DNA of 64,000 nt from Microthrixaceae bacterium (GTDB lineage Bacteria; Actinomycetota; Acidimicrobiia; Acidimicrobiales; Iamiaceae). Numbering within the stretch: position 1 is the first letter of the stretch; each line of letters opens with the position of its first letter. The stretch covers positions 1 to 64,000 of the forward strand of contig JADJDU010000009.1 of assembly GCA_016702505.1 (NCBI GenBank), given 5' to 3'. Of this stretch, positions 46,592 through 57,700 are shown piece after piece. A program made the position numbers and the translations under genes. The notes under the pieces were generated by a model. It searched no databases, had not been told where the DNA came from, and saw nothing but the letters and a program-made list of their open reading frames with translations.

Positions 46592-49500
46592 ATCCTCGCC
46601 CTCAAACAACGACGTCTGATCCTTCGATCCGGTTGCCGACTTGCCAACCGGCTTCTTGCTTGACTCCGACATGTACCTCCGCTTGTTCTCCTCCAGGAGA
46701 AGCTCAAGCACTTCGTCAGCAACATCGGGACTAAACGTGTATCGAAGCCCTTGGCCACGAACCTCGTGGAACCCGTGCTGTAGGTCGGGAAGGAGTTCCG
46801 ACCAGCCGTATGCGTCTCGCACGGCGTAGTCGACATCCGAGTGAAGAAGACGCAGCGCTGCGATCTTGCTCTCCTCGCAGTTTGAATCGTGGACTCGGTT
46901 GTAGGTGTCGGTCAGCCCAAGACCTTGATGGGTCATGTAGCTCGAGCGGAACTCGTCGAGCCGCTCAGCGGCATCCGCTACGGCTTGGATACGGTTCGGG
47001 CGGGGAAAGGTCGCGAAGCAATCAGAAGGTGAGTAGTTCACGCGAGTCTCGAGCGTGCTCGAGTAGCGGATGGCCCATCGACGATGGAAGTCCGACACCA
47101 GTACACCGAAGGTCGCGTAGTCCTCGAACGGGAACACCACAGTCCGGTGTGCGAAGACCGGCCCTGTGGTGACCAGAACTGGCATGACCGCCTTGCTCAC
47201 CACAGAGATGGCTGCCACGCGACGTAGGCCACCGAGCAGTTGGTACAGCTCAGTGCGCGGACGCTCGTACTGCCACCAGTGCTTCGTCGCGTGCGGATAG
47301 GTCTTCGGACTCTTGGACAGTCGATCCGGCTTGACCTTCTCCTCAACGATGGAGAAGCAGTCCGGGTATGTCCGAGCTACGTCCTCGTCCCAGTCGGCAA
47401 AGTTGATTATCCAGCGTGATGCGGCGTGGCTTGGCGACTGGTTGAGATCTTCGCCGACGATGTACGGGAAGAGAACCTCCTCGTTGCGGGGGTCCTTGGC
47501 GATGAGGTCAGCCGCCTCCTCCGGCGTCATCGTGAAGCCAAGCCCAAGAACGTAGGAACCGACAATCGCCGACCCCTCGTTTTCCTTGAGGCGCTGCTTC
47601 TCCCATCCGGATCGTGCGGACGGATACAGCATCCGGTCGATCCCGGCTGGCGCAACCCGACCGTCGAGGACCGCGCCATCGGCCAAATCGATCGTGCGAC
47701 TCAGCCAGACCTTTGCGATCTCAAGAGACTCGCCACCTGGCCACTGCGTCGATGAGACCGCCCGATGAATGGTCCATCCTGCGTCAATCAGCTGCCCAAG
47801 ACCGACCTCGCTGGTGTCACCCTGGGCGATCGTGTTCGTACCGAGGAGGCCGATCGACCGACCGAGCTGGCCAGCGAGGAGAAAGAAGTAGGCAACGAGG
47901 TCGGCGGAGCCCTTCTGCCCGTTGGCGAGCCAGGAGATGATGTGGTCCCGATAGTCGGTTCCGGCCGCCCCGGTGAGCTTCTGCCCGCCGATGAACGGCG
48001 GGTTCCCAACGATCGCATCGAAGCCTCGGCGTTCCTCGTCGAAGACTTCCGGGAACCGCAGTGGCCAGTGCAGCGGTGACCGCGAGGGCGCATCGTCCGG
48101 TCGGCCAGCGTCGAGCAGCCGCCGGCTCACCCGACGCAGATCCGCAAGATCAGCTTCGCCATCGTCACCGATCAACTTGATGGCGTCGACAAGGGCCGAG
48201 GCGTTTGTGCGGAGTTGGTCGTCGAGCGCCTTGTCAACGTTGTTGCCGCTGGACGAGAGCGCACACCCCACGACCAGGTCGGCGATGGCGTTGGCGATGG
48301 CGAGGGCCCGACTGGCCTGGGTGGTCAGCTCGGCCTTGTAGGCCGTATCGCGAGCGGTTTCGCTCGCTGCCTCTTCGACGAGGCGGCGCAGCTCGATCGC
48401 CTGGTCGACGAGCGGCGCGATCTCGGCCCACGTGGAGGCCGGATCGATGCCGGGGAGGCCGACCGGTCTTGCCCGGCCGAAGGCGGGATTGAGGTGGAGG
48501 GCCCGGAGCTGGTCGAGATCGGTGATGCCGAGGAGGCTGTCGCCGGCCTGCAGGTTGTGGTCGAGGTAGGTGAATGGCCGGTCCTGGGCCATGGTGACGA
48601 GCCAAAAGCTCATCTTGGCCATCTCGACGGCCATCGGGTTGCGGTCGACGCCGTAGCAGCACCGTTCGGCGACCTCTCGCATGGCTTGGACGCGGTGGGT
48701 GTTGCGTGCGGGGTCGTCACCGGCGGAGGAGAGGTCGGCGGCGTCAATCGCGCCTTCAGCGATGCGGGCTTCGATGAGCACGTCGGCGAGGTAGCGGCAG
48801 GCGGCCACGAGGATGGCGCCGGATCCAACGGCCATGTCGCAGACCTTGAGGTCGAGGATCTCCTGCGACGAGCGCGGTTGCCACTGATCGGTGTCTCGGG
48901 TGTCCTGCGGCCCGGGCGAGTAGCAGAGGGGCGCCAGCGCGTGTTCGACGACCTCGTCAGCGAGGTGCTTGGTGGTGTAAGCGGTCCCAGAGTCGCGCCG
49001 GCTACCGGTCTGGGTGACGTAGATCGAACCGGGTGGGAAGACGAGCGGGTAGCCGCGGAGGTCGTCACGGAGTACGCCGAGGAAAGGCGCGACGCGGTCG
49101 GCGAGCGTCTGGTCACCGCCGCAGGCTGCCCGGAGCGCGGCGAGGCGTCCGGCGGCCTGGTCGGCTTCGAGGAGGGTCTTGATCTTGTTCTTGGTGTGGC
49201 CGGTGACGTCCTTGCCGGCCAGGTAGGTGGCGAGCTTGTCGCGACCGGCGAGCAGCTTCTCTTCCAGGATCCTCAGCTCGAGTTCGGGCTCTTCGCCCTG
49301 CTTGCCGACGATGCCGAGGAACGTGGCGTCGCCGGAGCTGACGGCGCTGTGGTCGAGGAGGCCCTCGTAGACGTGGCCGATCTGTTCAACCTCGAGGTTC
49401 TTGTAGGACAGCGTCCGCGTGTCGGTCTGGGACAACTGGAGCACCTGGAGGGCCCGCATGATCTCGAGGATGGTGAGGTCGTCGACGAGCGGCGGACGGC

Positions 49501-50686
49501 CCGGGTCCTGCCACCAGTTCGTGCCGTCGTCTGGGCGTCCTTCGAGGAACGGGTACCGGTCGGGATCGAAGAGGTTGCCGCCATAGGCGGTGATCGCGAT
49601 CTGCTCGTGGGTGAGTCCGCCGTGGACCGCTCGGGTCACGGCCAGGATCCGGTGCCAGCCGGAGGATCGTTGTTCGAGGCGCTCTCGGCCGAGGCGGGCG
49701 TCGTCCTCGAGCTGGCCGCGCAGCGTGGAGATGGCGTACTGGTCGGCGTACAGGGTCCGGTTGAGCGGGAGGAGTCCGTTCTCCTCGGCGGCGAGGACGA
49801 ATACCAGCCGCATGAGGACGGTCACGGCCGCTTCGTAGACCTCACCCGGTGGGACGCCGTCGAGGAAGCGCGGGGTCTCCGGGTCGCGGTCGGCGCGGTC
49901 GAGACTGGTGACGAGCAGCTCGACGGCACGGCGCACCTGGTGCCCGAGGGTCGAGGTGACTTCGGCTTCGGCGGCGAGCGAGCGCTGAAGGAGGGCTTCG
50001 GGTTGCTCGTCGGGGTGCGCGGCGAAGAACTGGCGGGCGGAGAAGACCGACCACAGGGCGTCGAGGTGGTCCCGCTCAGACGAGAACAGGGAGGCCCGCC
50101 AGGTGGCGTGGCCCGTCGAGATGTCCTGCTTGGCCCAGACGATGCGGATGAGGTCGCCGTCGGTGACCATGCCGAGCTCGACGCCGGTTCGACGGAGGAG
50201 GAGCGCCATCCGCTGGGTCCAGGTCGCCGACCATGCGTCGCCACCTCGCCCGTCGGGGCTGGTGCCGGCGGGGAGGACGAGGACGAGGAGCCTGGCGGTG
50301 CTCGTGGTCGGCTGGGTCGGGTCGTCGAGGATGGCGTAGGTGGCGGTGACGCTGGTGCCGGGTTCGGTTCCGGCGGTGGTGAAGCGGTCGGTCTTGGCGA
50401 CTCGGTCGTCGAACCCGAGCAGGTCAGTCAGGAGCCACTCGACCCAGGTGGTTCGATCTCGGTCGTCGACAGCACCGTCGTCGAGGTCGCCGCCTTCCCA
50501 CCGGCTGATGGCGGCGGCTCGCAGATCTCGGTCGATGTGGAGGGGGCCGGTCTCGAACGCGTCAGTGAGGACCGGGACGGAGAGGAACGGGAGTGTCGGC
50601 GCGCACAGCGACAGCCAGTCCTGGTGCGCGGCGGCGCCATCTGTTCTCGGGATGAACCGGCCTCGTCGGACTCCTCGGGGGCTCAT
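46589..50686 (-). CDS. drmMI: DISARM N6-adenine DNA methyltransferase DrmMI
   Basis: 1,365 residues. The MTase core includes motif I 'VCDMAVGSGAILVAACRYL' and motif IV 'IVGNPPFIGGQKLTG' (NPPF marks N6-adenine or exocyclic amino methylation). The C-terminal third with 'FPRPNRIQAVADAAERLDEF' resembles the target-recognition part of PglX/Eco57I-type enzymes. In class 1 DISARM this enzyme marks host DNA. The ATG overlaps the drmD stop as ATGA. Full length, no frameshift. Confidence 0.92.
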   Translation of the reverse strand: MSPRGVRRGRFIPRTDGAAAHQDWLSLCAPTLPFLSVPVLTDAFETGPLHIDRDLRAAAISRWEGGDLDDGAVDDRDRTTWVEWLLTDLLGFDDRVAKTDRFTTAGTEPGTSVTATYAILDDPTQPTTSTARLLVLVLPAGTSPDGRGGDAWSATWTQRMALLLRRTGVELGMVTDGDLIRIVWAKQDISTGHATWRASLFSSERDHLDALWSVFSARQFFAAHPDEQPEALLQRSLAAEAEVTSTLGHQVRRAVELLVTSLDRADRDPETPRFLDGVPPGEVYEAAVTVLMRLVFVLAAEENGLLPLNRTLYADQYAISTLRGQLEDDARLGRERLEQRSSGWHRILAVTRAVHGGLTHEQIAITAYGGNLFDPDRYPFLEGRPDDGTNWWQDPGRPPLVDDLTILEIMRALQVLQLSQTDTRTLSYKNLEVEQIGHVYEGLLDHSAVSSGDATFLGIVGKQGEEPELELRILEEKLLAGRDKLATYLAGKDVTGHTKNKIKTLLEADQAAGRLAALRAACGGDQTLADRVAPFLGVLRDDLRGYPLVFPPGSIYVTQTGSRRDSGTAYTTKHLADEVVEHALAPLCYSPGPQDTRDTDQWQPRSSQEILDLKVCDMAVGSGAILVAACRYLADVLIEARIAEGAIDAADLSSAGDDPARNTHRVQAMREVAERCCYGVDRNPMAVEMAKMSFWLVTMAQDRPFTYLDHNLQAGDSLLGITDLDQLRALHLNPAFGRARPVGLPGIDPASTWAEIAPLVDQAIELRRLVEEAASETARDTAYKAELTTQASRALAIANAIADLVVGCALSSSGNNVDKALDDQLRTNASALVDAIKLIGDDGEADLADLRRVSRRLLDAGRPDDAPSRSPLHWPLRFPEVFDEERRGFDAIVGNPPFIGGQKLTGAAGTDYRDHIISWLANGQKGSADLVAYFFLLAGQLGRSIGLLGTNTIAQGDTSEVGLGQLIDAGWTIHRAVSSTQWPGGESLEIAKVWLSRTIDLADGAVLDGRVAPAGIDRMLYPSARSGWEKQRLKENEGSAIVGSYVLGLGFTMTPEEAADLIAKDPRNEEVLFPYIVGEDLNQSPSHAASRWIINFADWDEDVARTYPDCFSIVEEKVKPDRLSKSPKTYPHATKHWWQYERPRTELYQLLGGLRRVAAISVVSKAVMPVLVTTGPVFAHRTVVFPFEDYATFGVLVSDFHRRWAIRYSSTLETRVNYSPSDCFATFPRPNRIQAVADAAERLDEFRSSYMTHQGLGLTDTYNRVHDSNCEESKIAALRLLHSDVDYAVRDAYGWSELLPDLQHGFHEVRGQGLRYTFSPDVADEVLELLLEENKRRYMSESSKKPVGKSATGSKDQTSLFEGED

Positions 50687-53600
50687 CGCCGGCCCTCAGG
50701 GACGAGGAAAGTGACGGCGATGGGGAACGTGTACCGGGTGCGGTCCTGGTAACGGCGGTCGATGGCGGCCTGCTCGGTGACGATGTCGCCTGGGATGCGA
50801 TCGAGGCGGGCTTGCATAGCGGCCCAGTCCCGTTCGATCTGGTACTGCTCCCGCTTGGAGTAGCCCTCGAGCGGCAACTCGAGCTGCATGCTCTTGCCTT
50901 GCTCGGACAGGCTCCGCTGCAGATCCTGCTGCAGCTGGTTGAGCCGTTCGGCGAGCGTGTTCTTCTCCTCGTCACGTCGGGCATCGAGTCGGTTGTTCCG
51001 CTGGCGGGCGACCTCCTCAGCCCGGTTCGTGATCGCCGTGCGTACTCTCGGTTCGAGCTTGGGCCAGAGGTCGGCGAGCATCGCCTGCACATGCGTCGGG
51101 GCGACGCCGTGAGTCTCCAGCTCGATTACGTCGTTGGTGGCGTTGACGCCAAGGTAGTCGACCTTGCCGTCGTTCCAGGTGAGTGCGGCGGGGGCGATCT
51201 CTTCGTGGAGTCGTGCGCCGTCGCCGCCGGTGATGACGACCCGTGCGTGGGCGACGACGGTGAGCTGGTCGACCGGTGCCATCCGCGCCGTGACCCGATG
51301 GACGCCGGAGGAGCCGTCCTGCCAGGTCTTCGATCGGAGGAGCCGGAGGCAGCGGGAAACGAGCGGATGACCGAGGTGGGCGTAGACCACCATCTGGTCG
51401 AGCCGGGCCGCGAGCTCGTGGTCGAAGGTGATGGGACGTTCGGCCTCGGCGACGGGGTCCCAGTGGAACTGGGTCGTGTCAGCCCAGGTCTCGGCGAGCG
51501 GGCCGACGTCGAAGAGTCCGTCGTCGATGACGTCGGTCCCGACTCGGATCTCTCCAGGGCGGAGCGGTGCTTGTCGTGTGAGTTGCAGGCCGGCGTCGAC
51601 GACCCGCTTGACGCGATCGGGGTTGAGGCCGAGCTCGGTGGTGGAGTCGGTGAGCCTGGAGCGGATGTCGGCCAGCTCGGCGGCGAGCTTGCGCTCCCGG
51701 GAGAGCAGCAGCCGGGCGGTCTTGCCCTTGCGGCGCTCGATCTCGGCCTCGTTGATCGTGGTCGAACCGCCGAGGAGGCGCTCCTCGATCTGGGTGGCGA
51801 GCACCGGCGACGCCGAGCCGAGGTCTTCACGGATCTCGTTGATCTTCTTGGCGACTCGGACGAGGAAGTCCATGTCGTCGACGGCCTTGCCTCGGCTGTC
51901 TCGCCCGAGGAAGTGGTAGATCCAGACCTCCTCGTTCGGCTGGCCGTACCGGTCGATGCGGCCGTTGCGCTGCTCGAGCCGATTGGGGTTGAACGGGACT
52001 TCCATGTGCACGAGGCGGTGGCAGCGCTTGTGGAGGTCGATGCCCTCGCTGGCGGTGTCGGTTGCGAAGAGCACCCGCACCGGGGTGTGGGCCGGGTCGT
52101 AGTTGAAGTCGCGGATGATCTCGGCGCGGCGCTGCTTGTCCATGCCGCCGAAGACGAACTCGACCCGGCCGGTGCCTTCACCGGTGTCGGAGGTCAGCCA
52201 GCCCTTCGCTGCGCACAGGTCCCGTAGGTAGTCGAGCGTGTCCCGGTACTCGGTGAACACGATGATGCGTTGGTCGTTCCAGCCGCCCGAGGGCTCACAC
52301 ACTTCCTCGATGAGCTCGAACAGCCGTCGGGTCTTGGCGTCCTCCCGGCCTCGGTGATCGGCGCCCCACTGGAGGAGCTCGTCCAGCAGTTCATCGGCCT
52401 CCGCTGATCGGCCGGTGGCCGACGATTGGCCGGCAACCGCATCTGCTGTGGCCTCGTCGAGGTCGTCGTCGGTGTCGTAGTCGTCGTCGACCCGGCTGTA
52501 GGTCCCTCGCAGCGCGTCCTCGGACCAGTCGTCTGCGGCCTGACCGCCGCGCACCGTCTCGGCGTGGGTCTCGATCGTCTCGGCGAACGCAGTCGGCGAG
52601 GACAGGAAGCGCTTCTTGAGCAGGAGGGTGATGAACTCGGCAGCGGCCCGTTGGGCCTTCGCCTTCGGCCCTCCGGCGGCGGACCGCAGTGCGTCGCGGT
52701 AGCGGTCGAGGAGCGCGAGGCCCTGGATCTCGTCGTCGGGCATCGTGACGACGAGCGTGGTGTCCTCGTCGATCTTGCGGATCGGGAACGGCTTGCGCCC
52801 GTGCACGTCGACGGGGAGCTCGTCGCGCAGCTCCGACTTCAGCCGCCGCACCATCGTCGACGTGTGCAGCTGCCGCTCGTCAGGTTCGACTCCCCGCGCG
52901 TACCGGAGCGGGTCGACCAGCTCGAGCAGCGCCTGGAAGGACTCGGAGTAACCGTTGTGCGGTGTGGCGGTGAGGAACACGCGATGCTCGAAGTGGGGCA
53001 CGAGCCGCCTCAGCAGCTTTGTGTATTTCGACTCCTGGGCGTACCGACCGACCGCGGCCGGCGCCGCCTGGTGGGCCTCATCAACGATCAGCAGGTCGAA
53101 CGTCCGCCGGAAGTCGTTCCGGTCGGGCGAGAGGATCTCGTCGAGGCGCGCCTGCTGCGCCGGCAGCTTCAGCCACGCGCCCGACACGATCATCAGCGGG
53201 TACTGGACGAACGGGTTGGCTGCGGGGCCGAACTGCCGGCGGATCCGCTTCACCGCGTCGGAGTCGATGATCTCGAAGCGGAGGCCGAACTTCTCGTCCA
53301 TCTCCGCCTGCCACTTGCCGCACAGGTTTGGCGGGCAGACCACCATGATCGTGTCGGCCTGGTGCCGGAGGCGGAGCTCCTGTGCGATCAGCCCGGCCTC
53401 GATCGTCTTGCCGAGACCGACGTCGTCGGCGACGAGGAGCGACACCCGGGCCATCGCGAGGGCTCGGGCCAGTGGGGCCAGCTGGTGGTCCTGGATGGCG
53501 ATGCCAGACCGGAACGGCGACTGGAGCGCCTTCGAGTCCGCGTTGGTGATCGCACCCCAGCGGACCGCGTCGAGGTACGCATCGAAGATCTCGGGATCGT

Positions 53601-53877
53601 CGAAGCCCTCGGCGGTGACCGCCGGCAGGTCGCCCGAATCGAACATCTGCGTGCCCGGCTCGGCCTCCCAGACGAGCTTGATGGTCTCGCCTCGGGCATC
53701 GTCCTCGACCGAGGACAGCTCGAGGACATGCTGGGCCGGGAACCGATCGGAGCCGAGCTCGTCGGCCTCGATGGAGGGGTCGTCGCGTCGGGTGACGACC
53801 CACATGCGGCCCCGGGCGCGGACGAGCATGCCCTCCTCGGGAACGGCCCTGGCTCGTGTTGTTCCAACCGCCGTCAT
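50683..53877 (-). CDS. drmD: DISARM SNF2-like helicase DrmD
   Basis: 1,064 residues, first gene of the operon. Helicase motifs are the Q-like 'IQDHQLAPLARAL', Walker A 'DDVGLGKTIEAG', 'LLIVDEAHQAAP' (DEAH), 'LTATPHNGY', motif V 'FATDTASEGIDL' and motif VI 'EQRNGRIDRYGQ'. A long C-terminal extension contains a Glu/Arg-rich coiled coil ('RDEEKNTLAERLNQLQQDLQ'). DrmD defines class 1 DISARM. The promoter should lie in the 264-bp gap 53878-54141, in which I see no gene. Confidence 0.92.
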   Translation of the reverse strand: MTAVGTTRARAVPEEGMLVRARGRMWVVTRRDDPSIEADELGSDRFPAQHVLELSSVEDDARGETIKLVWEAEPGTQMFDSGDLPAVTAEGFDDPEIFDAYLDAVRWGAITNADSKALQSPFRSGIAIQDHQLAPLARALAMARVSLLVADDVGLGKTIEAGLIAQELRLRHQADTIMVVCPPNLCGKWQAEMDEKFGLRFEIIDSDAVKRIRRQFGPAANPFVQYPLMIVSGAWLKLPAQQARLDEILSPDRNDFRRTFDLLIVDEAHQAAPAAVGRYAQESKYTKLLRRLVPHFEHRVFLTATPHNGYSESFQALLELVDPLRYARGVEPDERQLHTSTMVRRLKSELRDELPVDVHGRKPFPIRKIDEDTTLVVTMPDDEIQGLALLDRYRDALRSAAGGPKAKAQRAAAEFITLLLKKRFLSSPTAFAETIETHAETVRGGQAADDWSEDALRGTYSRVDDDYDTDDDLDEATADAVAGQSSATGRSAEADELLDELLQWGADHRGREDAKTRRLFELIEEVCEPSGGWNDQRIIVFTEYRDTLDYLRDLCAAKGWLTSDTGEGTGRVEFVFGGMDKQRRAEIIRDFNYDPAHTPVRVLFATDTASEGIDLHKRCHRLVHMEVPFNPNRLEQRNGRIDRYGQPNEEVWIYHFLGRDSRGKAVDDMDFLVRVAKKINEIREDLGSASPVLATQIEERLLGGSTTINEAEIERRKGKTARLLLSRERKLAAELADIRSRLTDSTTELGLNPDRVKRVVDAGLQLTRQAPLRPGEIRVGTDVIDDGLFDVGPLAETWADTTQFHWDPVAEAERPITFDHELAARLDQMVVYAHLGHPLVSRCLRLLRSKTWQDGSSGVHRVTARMAPVDQLTVVAHARVVITGGDGARLHEEIAPAALTWNDGKVDYLGVNATNDVIELETHGVAPTHVQAMLADLWPKLEPRVRTAITNRAEEVARQRNNRLDARRDEEKNTLAERLNQLQQDLQRSLSEQGKSMQLELPLEGYSKREQYQIERDWAAMQARLDRIPGDIVTEQAAIDRRYQDRTRYTFPIAVTFLVPEGRR

Positions 53878-54141
53878 GAACGCTCGTTCCAGGACTCGAC
53901 GGGATCGATCACCAGGGAGGGGACCCAGGGGGCTCGACGCGCTCCGCTCTTGTCAGTTCTCAGATCTTGGGACGTGGGCCGCTCAGGGCTTAGAAGGCGC
54001 ATTTGTGTGAGCAGGGCTTGTTCATCAGGTGACCATCCGCCAGGTACCCCGGCCCCCTTGGCTCGCGTCAACCCGACCTTCCGATCGTACGCCACCCCTG
54101 TGACGGCGACCGCGAGGACGACACCCTCGAGCGCAGCGCTG

Positions 54142-54597
54142 CTACTGGACGAACTGGATGTGGGCGCGCCGTACCGAGTCGGGGAGCTTGCTGAGGGCTC
54201 GGGACGAGAGGGGTGGTACCTCGACCACGACGCCCAGCGTGTCGGAGTCGACCTGCTGGACCAGGCGGTGGTCTCGAAGGCGCTTGATGGCCTTGGTCAA
54301 CGACGACGTGGTGCCGATCGGCTCACCGCGGCTGGCCCGCAGGCCGAGCTCGAGCGACAGCTCGATCGGGCAGACGGTGACCGGGCCACCGGCATCGGCG
54401 AGGTGACGATTGAGCGCCCTGGCCAGAAGGGTCGAGGTAGGACCGATCAGCGGTCCGTAGACCATCTCGAAGTAGTCGTGCAGGACCGGGAACGCTGGGT
54501 CAGCGCACGGGGGCAGGGGTCGAAGTCGGAGGCCCGCAACGGGCCTCGTTCGCTGGCCGGGTGGCTCGCTTCCGTTACCGGAGTGCTCCGTGCCCAT
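54142..54597 (-). CDS. Winged-helix-like protein upstream of DISARM
   Basis: 151 residues from ATG 54597. After a polar N-terminus it continues 'FPVLHDYFEMVYGPLIGPTS' and 'GTTSSLTKAIKRLRDHRLVQ', which looks like a winged helix of a MarR- or replication-type regulator, and a short beta-rich end. It has the same orientation as drmD, with a 264-bp gap, so it may regulate the DISARM operon or belong to mobile-element functions. I do not recognise the family. Coding likelihood is high because codon usage and hydrophobic pattern are regular. Confidence 0.6.
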   Translation of the reverse strand: MGTEHSGNGSEPPGQRTRPVAGLRLRPLPPCADPAFPVLHDYFEMVYGPLIGPTSTLLARALNRHLADAGGPVTVCPIELSLELGLRASRGEPIGTTSSLTKAIKRLRDHRLVQQVDSDTLGVVVEVPPLSSRALSKLPDSVRRAHIQFVQ

Positions 54598-54769
54598 GGT
54601 CTGCCGCCGGGAGGTCGCTGATAGGAGGGTGGACCGAGGTCCGTTGCCCGCTGCTCCCCCGCCGACAGAGCCCTCGACCTGGCCCGACCCACTCGGGCCG
54701 CTCGGTCGAAGTCCAGTCGCACATGAGTCACGAGGGTAGGCCGTTTGGCCCATGCTGACCAGGGAATCG

Positions 54770-57700
54770 TCACAGAGAGAGACCGTCACCTCGGGGTGGC
54801 GGTGCCGATGGTGGCGCGGGATTGGTCGCAGTCAAGGGTGTCTCGACTGCTTCCGGGTTGGCTGCGGCGGTGAGCGTGTCGTTGATCTCGCCTTGTCGGC
54901 GGCGCAGTCCGGCGAGCTCGTCGGCGCGGTCCCACGGCGCGCCGATGCGGGCGGCGGCACGGTCGGCTTCGCCTCGAGCCGTGTCGACTTCGGCCTGGAG
55001 GGACGTCAAGGTGTCGGGCAGGCGTTGGATCTGGCGTTCGAGGCGGGTGATGAGGTTGGTGGGCTCGCTGCGCTTCCAGTCGAGCGCCGGGTAGGTGACC
55101 TCGATGTGGGCGTCGGCGACGGCGAGGCGGATCTCGTCGTCGATGGTGGTGACGGCTTGGGCGGTGACGGCGAGTCCGGCGAGGGCTCCGACCTCGATGG
55201 TCGGGCCGTTGGTCTCGGGCGGGGTCTGGTCGAGCCGGTCGGCCATCAGTCGTTGGAGGTGTTCGCCGGCCTCGACTCGCTTGGAGTGCCGGTGGCCGTC
55301 GATGGTCATGGCGAAGCGGTCGCCGCGTGTGTCCACGACTCGTTCCAACACTCCCTCGAGCTGCGCGGCCCTGCCGGAAAGCCGTTCGGCGCGGGTGGTG
55401 GCGGTGTCGTGGGTGCGGCGGAGGCGGTGCTGGTCGTCTTGGTGGGCGCGTTCGAGGCGGGTGAGCCGGGCGACGTCTGCGTCGACGGCGGCCTTCTCCA
55501 ACACGAGCGGGTCGCCGGTGGCGAGGGCCTTCACCTCCGCGAAGGACAGGGCCTGGTCGCCGATGTCATCGACGTCGCGGTCGGGCAGGTCGCCGCGGGT
55601 TACCTGAGCGATGAACGCGGCCTTCCGTTCGAGGGTCTGCCACATGTAGGTGTCGAAGCTTCCTTCGGTGACGTAGCGAAGGATGCGGACCTCGGAGTTC
55701 TGGTTGCCCTGGCGGAGGATGCGGCCGTCTCGCTGTTCGATGTCGGCTGGTCGCCAGGGGGCGTCGAGGTGGTGCATGGCGATGGCGCGGGTCTGGACGT
55801 TGGTGCCGACTCCCATGGTCTCGGTGGAACCGATGAGCACGGCGATGGTGCCGTCACGGCAGGCGGCGAACAGGTTGGCCTTGGCCTGGTCGGTCTGGGC
55901 GGACTGCATGTAGCGAATCGCACCGGCCTCGACACCCCTCCGAACCAGCAGCGACTTCAGTTCGTCGTACGCGTTCCAGCCGTCACCTGCTGGGGTGGAC
56001 ACGTCGCAGAACACGAGCTGGAGAGCACCGGGGCGCAGGGTGAGCTGGCCGTGATCATCGGCGTAGCGGTGGTCACGGGTGGCGTGGTGGATCGCCGAGA
56101 TGTGTTGGGCGGCGACGTCGAGCTTGGCCTGCTCGGTCGGTGCTTCCAGGCCGATGAGGCGGAGGTCGAGCGCGGCGCGGCGTCCGTCGCCGGTGACCTT
56201 CAACATGTTGTCCTCGGAGGGGTCGACGGCCCGGTTGCGGATGCGTTCGGCCCGCGCCGCTAGGAGGAGCACGTAGTCGACGAGGTTGTCGCTCGGGTCG
56301 ACCACGACCGTCTCGGCCTGTCCGCCCGCGATGGCGGGGGTGGGGAGGTCGAGGTCGTCGAGGGTGCGTACGTCGGCGACCTGGCGGTAGAGGGTGAGTA
56401 GTTCGGGGACGTTCTGGAACCGGGCGAAGCGGGTCTGCATCCGATAGGACGACCCGTCGGGTGCCAGCTCGAGAGCGGTGTGGGTCCGGCCGAACGTGGC
56501 GGCCCACGCGTCGAAGGGTCGCAGGCCGACCGCTTCGAGCTGGTCGGGTTGCAGATAGGTCTGCATCACCCACAGCTCGGCCATCGAGTTCGCCACCGGG
56601 GTAGCCGTGGCGAACACCGCCACCCTCGGCCCGTGGGCGCGGCGCAGCGCCCACAGCTTGGAGTCGAGGTCCTGGGCTCGCTGCGAACCGGTGTTGGCGG
56701 CACCGTCGATGCTGGAGTCGACGCGCCGGTTCTTATAGGCGTGGGCCTCATCACAGAAGAGGAAATCGATGCCGGTCTCCTCGAAGCGGACGCCGTCGTC
56801 CTTGGTGTGCTCGGCGAGGAGCCGCTTGTAGTTCTCCTCCATCTGGGCGATGCGCCGTTCGAGCTTCTTGACCGACAGGCCCTTGCCGTCACGGGATCCG
56901 GCGAGCGCAGCGCGGGCTGTTTCGAGCTCACCGGCCATGTATTCGCGCATCAGGTCGGCCCCGAGAGGTACGCGTGCGAAGCCGGACTGGGTGAACACGA
57001 TGCCGTCCCAGTCGCCGGTGGCGGCGCGGGCGACGAACTCCTTACGCCGGCCCTTCGACAGCCGTTCCCGATCGGCGACGAGGATCCGGGCGGTCGGGTA
57101 GATCTGAAGCCACTCCCGGGAGAACTGCTCGAGCATGTGGTTGGGGACCACGACCGCGGGCTTCGACGCTGATCCGAGTCGGCGTAGCTCCATCGCCGCC
57201 ATGACCATGGTGGCGGTCTTGCCGGCCCCTATGGCGTGTGCGAGCAGGGTGCGGCCGTCAGTGAGGACCCGGGCCACTGCGGCGCGTTGGTGATCGCGGG
57301 GCGTGAAGCTCCCGGCGAGGCCGGGAAGGGTGAGGTGGCTGCCATCGTGTTGTGGGAGCACGGTCGAGGAGAACAGGTCGTTGTAGGTGGTGGCGAGGCG
57401 TTCGGCGCGGGTGGGGTCCTCCCACACCCAGGTCGAGAACCGCGTTGTGAGGGCTTCCTGCTTGTCGCGGGCAGCGAGGGTCTCGGCGTCGTTGCGGACC
57501 CGCCGTCCGTCGTCAGTGGCGTCGGTGACGGTGTGGAGCCGTTGGTTGAGCGCGGCGTCGAGCAACGTGATCGCATCGGCGCGCGAGGTGCCCCATTCGG
57601 AGGTGAGGGCGACGCTGCGACGGCTGCCGTCGCGGAGTCGAGCGGACCAGTGGCCGAGCTGTGGGAGGTGTTCGACATCGACCGTTGCGTCGAGCACTTC

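Noticed and set aside
46589..50752. Very long plus-strand frame (48215-50752) opposite drmMI, and similar long frames opposite drmD
   Set aside because: Antisense shadows caused by high GC third positions. The minus-strand products have clear helicase or methyltransferase motifs and the plus-strand ones are low-complexity.
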